Shown: positions 1 to 10,617 of the stretch, one piece after another
Position numbering within the stretch: the stretch's first letter is position 1
How the letters are laid out: each line of letters opens with the position of its first letter
Assembly (NCBI GenBank): GCA_964017195.1
Contig: OZ024890.1
Span: forward strand, 64,957,867-65,021,866
DNA length: 64,000 nucleotides
Direction: 5' to 3'
Source of the DNA: Siderastrea radians
Lineage: Eukaryota; Cnidaria; Anthozoa; Scleractinia; Rhizangiidae
Made by a program: the position numbers and the translations under genes
Notes under the pieces: generated by a model
The model's database searches: none
Told to the model about the DNA's origin: nothing
The model's input: only the letters and a program-made list of their open reading frames with translations

Positions 1-712
1 CGGTACGAGTGCAACAAATATACAATGCGTACACTGCATGTTGTTACGAGGGAAAATTTCTTTACCCTGAGTGTTACTCTTATTTCTAATGGACTAAAAA
101 AATGATAACCTACAAAAAAGTGCAACAACATTGTACTTGTTAGATTTTCTTTGTAGATCATGGCAGAGCATCGTTACGTAACACTCCACGTTGCTACAGG
201 CCTTTGATCATCTGTATGCTTCGTTACTTCGCTGTAGCATTTGTAGATTTGTGTACCTGCACATTAATATTAAAGAGAGCTATTACACATCACATCTTTT
301 TAACAAAGAACTACTCAAGCAAAATTCAGTAACATACAATGCAAAGTGCTGTTCGACTTTGTACTAACCTATTGATCCCTGAAGAAGTCCAAAAACATAA
401 TGACCAATTCATTTTCGTTTTGAGCTATTTCAAATTCAGATTTAATTTAGCCAACGAATTTTAAAGGTTCATGTACAAACGTTAAGCTGCATTTCGTGTA
501 GTTAATAGAACATTGTTAAGTGAAAAAAGTTACATCTTTGGTGTGTTTTCCTCTCTGCGCACAGCCATTTAATTTGTTTTGTAGACGTAACCTATTACCT
601 CCTACTGCATTGTCAGAGTCAAAACGCATTCTGAAACATTTTGGTGAAATTTCCCTTTAAGAAAATAGAAAAAAAAGATGGCACAGCACAGGAAACTTAA
701 GATACGAAAATA

Positions 713-841
713 TTCACAGTTCACTTTACTCTGATGACGACTTCCGCTCAGGTTGTCGAAACGTCAGTCAATGTCACCTCAAACAGTCCTTCTCAGGACT
801 ACACTCACCGGTACCCGGACGATCACAATTTACCGAATTAT
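713..841 (+). mobile_element. 129-bp hammerhead-bearing insertion
   Basis: Comparison with the empty site near 53985-53995 shows a precise insertion flanked by the 7-bp direct repeat GAAAATA (706-712 and 842-848). The insert carries a hammerhead-like core near its left end and an internal hairpin-like stretch (CCTTCTCAGGACT region, 787-800). A related but truncated sequence lies at 60695-60775. It has no room for a protein. Known Penelope-like elements carry hammerheads in their terminal repeats, so a solo or truncated terminal repeat mobilised in trans is the likely origin; this is inference. Confidence 0.75.
719..776 (+). ncRNA. Hammerhead ribozyme-like motif, type I minimal
   Basis: Conserved core box CTGATGA at 731-737 and GAAA at 758-761 bracket a stem II beginning GAC (739-741) and closing GTC (755-757). 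Stem III is only the self-complementary ACGT that includes the last A of GAAA, followed by C765 as the expected cleavage base. Stem I can start with ACT (728-730) against AGT (766-768). One extra base sits between the CTGATGA box and stem II, as in other motifs of this window. The tiny palindromic stem III suggests activity as a dimer, as described for Penelope hammerheads. Activity is untested. Confidence 0.7.
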
Positions 842-1972
842 GAAAATACATTCCTAAATGTCTTTATTTGAACCAACGATCACTATTAAACTGCAGAAGT
901 CGATATCCCAAGTATCTCAGGGTTCAAGCACTTTGTATGGACGACGAATTTTTTCTTAAGAGGGAAAGCTTCAACGAGGATCAGTTCGCCATAACTTGTT
1001 TGCTAAGCAAAAGCTCCAAATTGATGTCAATACCATGACAGCAATCTTGTTTGAGTTGAGAGTTCATTTCAGGAATTTTAAAAAGATCGGTGATCGAGTT
1101 TAAGGGAACTGAGGAGTCAGGATGTGAACATTACAACTCAATGCAATTCTAGTAAATCAGCTCCTATAGCCAAAAACTCAAATGCTTTAGTATTATTTGT
1201 TGTAAGATCATTGATTGCTTCCATTTGAGTCATCAAGCCGTGCAAAAGTTCATAATCTACTCGGCCACAATTAAAATACATTACTTTGTTTATGCAGGGA
1301 GAGGAGGGTCTCACAGAGATCAGTTTACCATTATTTGTGTGATAGACTAAAATGGCAATTGGTTTCAATATCCTTCCAGTGACGTACGATAACTATTATT
1401 AACTGCAAGAATTACAAGAGACACTGATGAAAACAGGAGGGGAATTCTGAATGCAATTAAATCAACTCTAAAAATGAAACCAGTGGACTAACTTTCGTTT
1501 TATTGATACTAGGTTTCTCGTTTGAATGATCAGACTGTAGAAGTTCATGCTCGAAAAACTCACAAGTTGAACAAATTCAAATGCCTTAAAGTGTATATGA
1601 CACGAAATTTTTTTCTTCGGTTTTCGAGAGTCTGGCGTGTATAAAAAACGATTCTAACCTTAAAACCTGACTAAAATTTTTAGAAACCTCTTTTTTCGCG
1701 GGCAAAAGTCCCGTTTTTTCACTTCAAAACTGTCCCGGGGACTGGGACCGAATTTACCGCATTGTGACGTCAATTGACTTGATTGCGTTCCCGCGAACGC
1801 AGTGTTTTTGTTACAAATCGCCTCAAAATGTTGACATTGTTCAGCAGTATCGGGGATCTTTTCGAAACTTCCAAGATCTACAGTGAGAAAGAGTAAGTAG
1901 GAGAAAAAATAGAGCTGTTTTAGGTCTTATCAAACCAGACGACGACGAACATTTGCGATGTCTTCTCTTCTT

Positions 1973-2440
1973 TCGTACTGTGGTGAGGATGTTGATCTCA
2001 AAGTCGATGATTTATCCTGACTGTACATCAGTGGAAGCACCTCAGTTGTGAGATTTCTTTGTTGAGTTCTTTTAGGGTTTAACAAGAACATCAAGACCCT
2101 TGTGTTCACAGAAACAGCTTACTGTTTCCATCAACCTAAGGAGAACCGAAAGTGCCCATTGTTTTGATGTTTTAACACCGCAAGAATGTCTTCGTTCTAT
2201 AGAGAGTGCTTCTTTCGTACTGTGCTGACGATGATTTATCCTGACTGTACATCAGTGGAAGCACCTCAGTTGTGAGATTTCTTTGTTAAGTTCTTTTAGG
2301 GTTTATCGAGAACACCAAAGCCCTTGTGTTCACATAAACAGCTTACTGTTTCCATCAACCTAAGGAGAACCGAAAGTGCCGATTGTTTTGATGTTTTAAT
2401 ACCGCAAGAATGCCATCGTTCTTATAAAGAGTGCGCTGGA
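1973..2440 (+). repeat. Direct duplication inside the TTAA element
   Basis: Two tandem copies of roughly 230-240 bp, 1973-2210 and 2214-2440, share long identical runs, such as the stretch around the shared ACTGTACATCAGTGGAAGCA. The duplication lies on the side next to the left inverted repeat. No function is evident. Confidence 0.8.
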
Positions 2441-3300
2441 TTTTCGATTCATTTCGATTTAAGAACGAGTTCCCAGAGTTTATTCCCAGCCTGGCATTAG
2501 TTTCAGTGGTTTCTGCAGCAAGCAAAAGTGTTTCTACAGAGTGTACAGAAAAGCCAATGGCGAAATCGTTTTGTTGATAATATGGCCGTACGCAATGTAC
2601 TTCCAGGCCAGAAAAGACATTTATTTCCACTGTCGTGTTATCCTGCAATTAGAATCTATATACGCTTTACTTTAAACACGGCACTGAAACTGACTTCAGC
2701 TCGCATGCTACTTGCCATATCACTGGCTGATTCAGCAAATATAGCAGCTTAAGACTGTTCCTATCTAGAGTATCAATATTAGGGTATTAACACTAATCTT
2801 GGCTCAGTAATTTTTCAAACAACTCAGTACCATGAAGCTAAGGCAATGTCACATTTCGCGTTAAAATACAGTTAATTTTGTTTTGTTTTGCAGTGGGTAT
2901 GGTTTTCCAATATTGTAGAACTGTTACTGAATCATAACCATGTTCATTAGCTTTTAAAATAACTGGTGTCCTTGATCTTCTTAAATAGCTTTTGGTGTTT
3001 CTAATACCATTGAAAGGGGAGCGCAGCACATCAAACTCTTCTAGAACTAACAGTTAATTATAAATAAACCAACAAGAATTGACAATTGACAAGTAAATTT
3101 GCCAATTAACAGTGGGTCTCCATATTGACTCCTTTTCAAACAATTTTCCTATGAACAATGGGAATCAACATCGATCTTCATCAATAATAATCATTATTAA
3201 CTGGTCAATTACCAAAGCATATGTATCACTCAGACACAGTGATGAGGATCCATACATCCCTGGTAGATACTTGTAAATATTATTTACCGCAGCCCAGCTC

Positions 3301-3320
3301 CCCCACCCCCCCCCCCCCCA
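3301..3320. repeat. C-rich homopolymer tract
   Basis: A run of cytosines broken once by an A, inside the TTAA element. Similar G or C runs occur at 3839-3856, 8218-8229, 17427-17440, 24966-24979 and 59843-59859. They could form G-quadruplexes on one strand, and their lengths are prone to sequencing error. Confidence 0.8.
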
Positions 3321-4986
3321 CCACACACACAATACAGGTTCATGACACAGGGCTGGCCCTGCAAGCTTAATCTGCTTAAGCCTGATTCTGATGGAGAGAG
3401 GTGGAAGCCCTGTATGGAGCACCTAAATTAATACCATAGTTCCTAATAAGTGGAGACGGAGTTAAAGCTTGGGGCATTTGTGGCATCCTTAACAACATTG
3501 TAAATCACCAGTCAATTTTTACTTAGGAATAATTATTGTGTTTGTAGCATCTGTCATAGTGTACCTGTTTCGTCACAGCCAACAAAGAGTGGCAGCACAA
3601 CAACAACAACAATTTATCTAAGTATTCCTATATGGGAAGTTTCTAAAATAGTAAATTAAATACAATGTAATGTATCATTCTTGTTGACAATAGGTCACAA
3701 GAAGGAATGTCCTTCTGTCATCATCACTTGATCTTCAATTTTGATAGTTGATATTTATTGATCTACCAGAACCACCACAAAACATAAAGCAACAAGAAAT
3801 AATAAACCCATGTTTACTTCATCTGACCAAAAAGCAGTGGGGGGGGGGGGGGGGGGTTTGACTGCCCTATGTCAGTGTCAACAACCACCCAATCTAGATC
3901 ACTCGAGGCCTGGATAGGTCTAACTTAGTTGCAGCTGTTGGTATAAACAGGGATTTTTGTTGTTGGCAAGCTGATGTAAATCAGGTCAGGTCAGGTCGTG
4001 GTCATCAGTGAAAAGGCAGGGAATTTGTTTCAGCCTGATTGGTAAAAACCTTGATATGTACACATAGGATTAAACAAACTCCTAGAAAATGTTTGTCTTC
4101 ATAAACAAATATATCTGAGTGAGACATTTTCCTGGAATTCTTTCAGCAACCTCCTGATTTTCTTTCTGTTTTCACTCTCTAACAACGAGGCATTTACAGA
4201 CTCCTCACAGGAAGAGTAAAACAAAATCCGGAACTCTTGTCTTGCTAAAAAGGTGATTTATTAAAAGTTAAAATCCTTCATCCAGTGCAGTCAGGTTAAG
4301 ACAGTGTATGCACTGTCCAGTGTAAAAATATTATGAGTAGGCGATCGTCGTTAAAGTTATTTTGATATCATAATCTTACTGAAGTCCAGAGAAGAATAAA
4401 CACAAATTTTAGGACCGTACTGGTACCTCTGTTCGCCTGTACAATCGAAAGTCAGGCATCTCTGGGCTTTGCAGTAAAACTTCTTTGCTTACCGAGACAG
4501 ATCCTTATAAAACAATGCTCGTTCGTGACGATATCTTCAAGTTAAAAACATAGCAAACATCAAAATCTCGAGTAGCCTGAGTGCTTCGACCTTGCATCTC
4601 CTTCAACACAATTATTTCGATTCCCTTGTCCCAAAATGCTGGATCCGAGGAATACTGAGTACTTCCCCTCCATTTAGTCAACAGGAATACGCAAACCACC
4701 TCTTATTAGGCGCTTCAGCTACGAGAAACCTTTGCCAACTCTCCCAAGTTCCTTCCACTTTGACGCCATGTTGGTTTTCAGTGTCAAGTCGATTGACGTC
4801 ACATTAGCTAATCACGTGATATTTTGGCCGCGCGAGACGGCGACACTTTTGAAGTCAAATTTGCGCTATTTTCACCGCGAAAAAAGTACGTTTGAAAAGT
4901 TTGATGCCGGTTTAAAGCTTAGAATCGTTTTTTATACACATAAAACAATCTAAAACCGAAGAAAAAATGTTCGTGTCATATACACT

Positions 4987-7900
4987 TTAAGGGTTCACTC
5001 TCTTCACAGGCAAGGTTTCATCGAGATTAGCCCGCCATTATTTATGTGTTTCACTAGCATAAAAGATTGATAAGTATAAGAGGCATTGATGAACTGGAGT
5101 AAAGGAGTTAGGGTAAGAAAAGTTAGGTGGGCAAAGTTGAATCGCAACTCCATGAACACAAACTGTCAGACAAAAAGACTTTTAGTTTTATAAATCCTAT
5201 TGGATTATCATTTAAATTCATCAGAATCCTGAAGTGTAAACTTCATAGTACCAAAGTTGTAACAAATCACGTAGCTCATTGAAGATGTTATTAACAGAGG
5301 CAATTAAGTTTAATCAATATTACACTGCCATTATTTATGTGGTCCATTAAATTAGCAGGGTCCTAAAGATGCAATTTTTGAATGCAGCTTTTAATTTAAT
5401 GTTTTAACTAAGACAATTATAGGAGGCATTGAAGAGATAGAATGAAGTAGTTAGGTTTTGACAAGTTGGGGCAAAGGTGTATCAAACTCCATAAACTCAA
5501 ACCATGATACAAATCGAATATCTAGGCTGCTAAGGACCTTACCGTACTGATTTCGAGATTCTATTATCCCTATACTTTTTTGTGCATAAAGAGATAGACT
5601 GAGGACCATTTAGAGTTTTTTAGAAACAGTTTCACTGTCTTGAATCATTTGAAACATTTGTTATGCTTTGTGATGCTTACAGATTTGGTTGTGTGTTGAT
5701 GACATTTTACTGTAGGTGAATTAACTTCTCAATACGTAATCGCTTCAATAAATGACTCTAAAGTTGTTTCAGTTGTGTGTTCCTGCGCTAAGAAATTTTG
5801 GTCCTAAATCTTCAGTCTTGAATCATCTAGTAATAAACACACACTGAGTAGTGCATGTGCATAGACTTTGTTATAATATTTGGGCACTGATGCAGGCTAT
5901 ACATGCTTGTTTCAATGTTCGTCTCCTTTTTTTAATACATCTGTAGCTGTTAGTATTCTTTGCATACTTACTGGAAGAGAACAGCTTTTCTTTCGATACA
6001 CCGGCAAAGGGGATACTGAAGAAAGCTAAACTGAGCTAAAAATTCTGAGTTCCTAACTGATGAAAAGCAAGTGCTTTCTTTTATTAAATCGTTTCCTGTG
6101 GTACAAAGAAGGCAACTAGACGCATCCTAATATAAGAATCCTATAAGGAACGAGTAGATCATAAACGTATCTCCTACTCGGTCTCACATAAAAATCCACC
6201 CAGCCACCTAGAGACCTTTCCATAGCTTACTCTAGATGAAATTTAAGCAAGCAAATTCTCTCCCTCTCTCTGCTGTCTTCATCTGTTCTCTCCTTTGTTG
6301 CAAACGGTTTTCATAATTTTCCTCTGTTCTTCATTTATGTTCTTCTCAGAGAAAAATTGCGCTCATAACAGCAACATCTATCAAAATGAATCGTAGTCAA
6401 GTTACAGTCAAGTTGTTTGCAGGGAATCTTGGACAGTCTTTCACTCCCGCGATCAAATCCTCTTGTTTCGTGCAATGAACTTTCAGCCTTGCGACTCCGG
6501 ATTAGTCTGTGTATAAAATACTAAAGTGAGATCAAAGAAACGAAACTAGCTGTACTTTCCTGTGGTGCTGCTTATTATGCTGTACAGGTTCGATGAAAAA
6601 ATCCTAGAGTGTGATCATTCAAATCAGTGAAAGCCATCGAGAAAACCTTGCGTGTTTTAAGATTTGTTGTGATGCACGACGTGGTTTTAAAACGTTTAAT
6701 TCTTTGGATGAAACCCTCATGTGTTACCTCTCAATTAAAAGCTATTCAGCAATATCTTTACTGAGGTGCTTGATATTAGACTGTTAAAGTAATTTTAGCG
6801 TTAGAGTTGTCCGTGTATGAGATCATAACTTCTACGTTAAGTCTGTTTTCTCTTTCAACTTTGATATTTTATTGATTCAGGTTGCACTCTGGATGGCTCC
6901 TCCATTCTGTTTGAAAGTGAACTAGCTGTGAACCCATAAAATGAAAACAATGCCGACGAACTTGGAAGGCTAATTTTAATGTTCTGTTAATTTGCTGTGG
7001 AAAATGGGATAAATTCACAGAGAACACCATTGGCAAAACGCAGGAGTAAAGAGAATGTGTGGGCTACCAAGAAATTGCTTGTTGTGGATGTTATCACTAA
7101 TATACTATTTAAAAATACATGTTTTAAACTGATTGATGTCTGGTTTGTTTGGATTCTTTCACCATGCTATCATAGAATGAAACCCATTTTGGGGTGGGCT
7201 TAGTATGGTGTGTTTGACTTGTTTCCCGAAGGCTCGGAAATCCACTGATCTCTGTTATGCAGTATTTTGTCTTTCTAAAATAAACAAATAAAAGAGGTAA
7301 AAAAGCTTTAGTAATTAGGAAATTCCAAGACGCAAAATACCCCCCAGATTGACATTTTTGCACGAAAGTCAAATACTCTTGGCATTTGTGGCACCGCAAA
7401 TGAATGTTTTATTTGTGGAAGACGCCCTTTAAAGGATCAAGGATGTGTCCATTTATTGTTTCCGAAATAACGTTGACCAATCAATCAAAAGAAGACAATT
7501 TCTGCTCTGATGGAGTGGTCACCAAAAAGATGTACTGGCGGAGTTACCACCTTTCTCACGACACAAGGGGGTCTTACAAGATTAATAGAGTGTGGCTATG
7601 TGGGTTGCCTGTGGCCTGCCTTGGGTAGTCTGTGGCCAGAGACCGCGTGCGCTTTTAACCCTAGTGATGATTCTCAAATCTCATGCAAACGTTTTTTTCC
7701 TTTGTTCATAGACTCAAAGATAGGCAAAGTAAAGCTTTGGTGTAGTATAAGAACTCAGTGAATTAATGTATTCATTCTAGTGACTTCCTATGAGTACATG
7801 CATGAAAAATGTTGTCCCGCTGACAGCGATTCAAGCTCAACTGGCCGCCGGAATAAGCCGAAACTCTCATGGATAGACCATGAACAAGAAACAAATCTTC

Positions 7901-8600
7901 CATTCACATAATGAACAAACAAACAAAAAAAAAACAAAAGAAAAAAAACCGGGTACATGTAGTGCACAATACTTGCGCGAAACCGTAGTCTTTGGAGGAT
8001 GTTACAGCTGACAAAATTCCTCTTTTGCACAATGTGAACATGAACATGCACCTATGTCCTATAAAGCGTTTGCAGTGCTTAAAAAAAAAATAAAAAAAAA
8101 AGAAATAAAACGCGTAAGATATTAACTTAATAAGTGTAATCGGAAACCTGTTTTTGGGCTTAAAAATTTCGTTTTTTTGTCTGTAAACCCTCCGTTAACC
8201 CTCCAACGTAAGGAAGAGGGGGGGGGGGTGGATCCCACCACCCCCCATAAGGTTTTCCTTGAATTTTTCTGCTCCTGCCGTTCTCAGCAGCTGTATGCAT
8301 ATCCCTTAGACATAATTTGACACAAGTTTGGTGAGAATCGGTGTCTATGGTTACGAAATATGACACCTTTGAATGCAGAGGTCCACACGACGCGTAAAAA
8401 AACCGCACTGGTTTGGTTTTGCTGGATCTCTGGTGTAGAGATGCTGGAGCCAGACGTCACTCCAAGTGTAATTGAACAAAACTGAATGCAAGGCTGGCAC
8501 TACGGTAAAGGGCTGATTTATTTATATGGTTTGACCTCTATGTATGAGGTAAGCTTCTCGTGCACGAGAAGCTTACCTCATACATAGAGGTCAAACCAGA
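4987..8600. repeat. Segmental duplication, copy 1, right part
   Basis: Continues the match to the second copy (54741-60483) after the TTAA element. The second copy has extra sequence at 55565-56971, about 57105-57620 and 60174-60411; this copy lacks all three. A plus-strand frame at 6997-7203 is kept in the second copy (58610-58828) with mostly matching residues, but it resembles nothing I know and may be untranslated. A more diverged relative of 6900-7400 lies at about 48350-48840. No confident gene is present. Confidence 0.85.
8527..8598. repeat. 72-bp perfect palindrome
   Basis: The sequence reads identically on both strands, centred on GTGCAC, with 36-base arms starting TGGTTTGACCTCTATG. 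The same 72 bp is present unchanged at 60412-60483 in the second copy, although the sequence on the right side differs between the copies. Confidence 0.95.
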
Positions 8601-9706
8601 TTTGAAAGAACAATTTAACCTTATTCCCCAAAGTCACCCGATGCACCCAAAATTTCGTTACCGCGGTACATGCATGTAGTTGTCGATTGCACTAAAACTC
8701 GTTCTGACTAAATTAATTAGCAGCATCACCCAAAGCACGTAACAGATGTTTTTGTATTAACGACTCCTTGTTTCGCTGTTCAGTTCAGAGCTAGTTTCAA
8801 AGGAAAGGCATCTTTTGTACAACACCTTAAGCCTGTTTTCTAACGAAAATAGGAAAAGAGAATCCTCACATCAAAAACGGCGGATGTTCGGTGAAACAGC
8901 ATGGCAAGTTGCGATATCCTGTCAAGTTGCCTTGCAGTTTGCTTGAATTTCATCATGAACAAGGACCACAGCTCTCATCTGGGATACAGCAACATGAAGG
9001 TTAGAGGATTTTGTGTTAAAATCGGTTGTTTGCTGATCAAAACCTGCGGTAAGCGTGAAGTTGTTTGTTTATGTGTACACTGAGTTAATTAGGCTGACTT
9101 TTCTGATCGCTTGAATCGACGCATTTTGTCCAACTTTAAAATTCTATAACATCGCGTCAATAAAGTTTCCCAAAAAATCCTTTTAGGAGGCAAGAGAACA
9201 TCCCTTCTCCTCTTGAAATCCAGATTCTTGTCGAATAATATTCGGTACCACATACTTTTTTTAGGGGTTAAACTTGATATACTTTTTATCTAGTCAAAAG
9301 TATGTGGAATAAATTTAATTAGAGCTCGTAAATAAATGAGCAGAAATTGCTGAAATTGCTTTTGACATATATTTAAACATCGTTCTACAAGTCTGGTTAA
9401 TTTTTATTGCTCTGGAGTGCTTCATTTTGTCACGCGAAGCTTCCAGATCTGGCTTAAATTTTGAGCTTCAAAAGCGGCATTTTGAGCGAATTCCGTTAAT
9501 ATCGATTTTCTTGAAAATAAATCGATATTCAGCCAAACGAACTATGCAGTGATTTGTTTCACATTAAGGTCTACCTAACATAAGAATATGAGCGGAATTG
9601 ATTTTTGACCTGTTGCCACAATATTTTGAAAATGTTTGATTTTTGGCAACATTTGCTCTTAAATAGTGTGTTAATAATAATGAGGAGACGAAACAAAAAA
9701 GTATGC
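8599..9706. other. Intergenic, no gene seen
   Basis: After the palindrome the two duplication copies stop matching. No convincing ORF is seen. A small inverted repeat at about 9241-9306 pairs TACCACATACTTTT with AAAAGTATGTGG and may be a short MITE. The last 40 bases belong to the Penelope fragment that follows. Confidence 0.5.
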
Positions 9707-10198
9707 TCATGAGAATAGGCAAAGTTCTCTGCTGGATTTCAGCCCATTGTTAAGAGAAGGTGCTAGGCGTCTGATGTAAGATGCCTCTTTGGATAAAACA
9801 AGATTCCACTTGTGGGCGCAGTCTAATACTGTGGTGTTGTTACTGACTAGTAGTGTGAAAAATTCTTTCTTACAATAAAGATCAGGTGGAACTTTGTCAG
9901 AATTTAAGGTATCGGGTTGATTACACAGATTATGAATGAAAATTAAGTGTCCACAAGTGCGCAAGTGTTTGTACATTGTACTCTTTTTGTCAGAGATGGC
10001 ATGCTCGTTTGTTCGTATGAAAAGACGAGTTCTTTCTGTTTTGCCGATACACGTTGATTGACAGCTGGGGCAGCTGAATTTGTACACAACATGTGATTTA
10101 CTCAATGGTGGTACTTTGTCTTTGTTGCTGGTGTAGAAACACAGTTTCGCAGTTTTCTCGCGTACTTTAATCTCATTATTGGAATTTGTGTGGCATTT
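9707..10198 (-). pseudogene. Penelope-like retroelement fragment, GIY-YIG endonuclease domain
   Basis: The minus-strand frame encodes the C-terminal part of a Penelope-like protein: a linker ending FYTSNKDKVPPLS, then the GIY-YIG module with VVYKFSCPSC and CIGKTERT, followed by RTNEHA. In this family the GIY-YIG domain nicks DNA for target-primed reverse transcription. The frame extends upstream of the first Met to about 10198, where similarity ends abruptly. The reverse-transcriptase part is not joined to it: the adjacent RT remnant runs the other way. A second copy of this end lies at 63686-64000. Confidence 0.8.
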
Positions 10199-10209
10199 AC
10201 GGAGCTAAT

Positions 10210-10560
10210 ATTATTATGACGGAATTTGGAGAAACAGTCCTTAAACAACTTATTGATCAAGGACTAATAACCTTTTATTGCAGATACATTGATGACACAT
10301 GCATAACTCTTTATCAAACCTGACACAATTAACTTCATCTTTGATCACTTTCACATGTTTGACAAGAACACAAGCTTTACTTATGATCTCTTTAAAAACA
10401 CCGTTCCTCATTTTCTGAATACCAACATCTCGACCAACGGCGTCGGAATCTACCGCAAAGACACCTTTACCGGTCAATATACCAACTTTGACAGCCTTGT
10501 GGCGTCAGAAGATTTTTCTGGATCAGAGCATTAGTCTAACGTACCCACGGAATCTGCTCA
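10210..10560 (+). pseudogene. Penelope-like reverse transcriptase fragment
   Basis: Plus-strand translation gives MTEFGETVLKQLIDQG, then YIDDTC (the RT catalytic box, normally YVDDT), then after a frame change INFIFDHFHMFDKN, VPHFLNTNIS and IYRKDTFTGQYTNF, all typical of Penelope RT palm and thumb sequence. Stops and at least one frameshift (near 10320) show it is dead. It lies head to head with the minus-strand GIY-YIG fragment ending near 10198, so an inversion or a second insertion separated the two domains. Confidence 0.75.
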
Positions 10561-10617
10561 CCGAATTTGCTTAAATTTGAATTTAAGCAATGATCATCAG
10601 ATCCTGGTTTTACAAAT

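Larger units (their letters stand above)
1..1589. repeat. Segmental duplication, copy 1, left part
   Basis: This stretch aligns base for base with 53291-54744, starting at the first base of the window, so the window opens inside a duplicated unit. Differences are scattered substitutions and small indels plus one 136-bp gain here (insertion 713-841 with its target duplication). The first 600 bases also resemble 12480-13070, giving three copies of that end. An open frame on the minus strand (1368-1138) is retained in the second copy (54524-54273), but I recognise no protein in it and retention over so short a distance is weak evidence for coding. Confidence 0.85.
1590..4986. mobile_element. 3.4-kb DNA transposon with TTAA target duplication
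   Basis: The element is flanked by TTAA (1586-1589 and 4987-4990), while the second copy of the segmental duplication has a single TTAA at 54741-54744, so the empty site is directly visible. Both ends start AGTGTATATGACACGAA and the inverted similarity continues, with decay, for roughly 200 bp. Inside, a block at 1973-2210 is repeated in direct orientation at 2214-2440. Open frames are short (for example minus 2648-2355) and I recognise no transposase, so it is probably non-autonomous or decayed. TTAA duplications are typical of piggyBac and Kolobok; the AGTG end does not fit the piggyBac CCC start, so a Kolobok-like origin is more likely. Confidence 0.85.

Noticed and set aside
1138..1368. 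Small gene shared by both duplication copies
   Set aside because: The frame is kept at 54273-54524, but that copy differs at the stop and the duplication is too young for retention to mean selection; left as a note in the duplication entry.
6058..6085. CTGATGA near 6058 as another hammerhead
   Set aside because: No GAAA with pairing stem II follows, and the paralogous copy at 57695 does not keep the box.
10570..10612. CTGATGA on the minus strand at about 10594 with a strong hairpin
   Set aside because: The hairpin (TTGCTTAAATT with its inverse) is real but ATTC follows where GAAA is required, and no stem III or stem I can be drawn.
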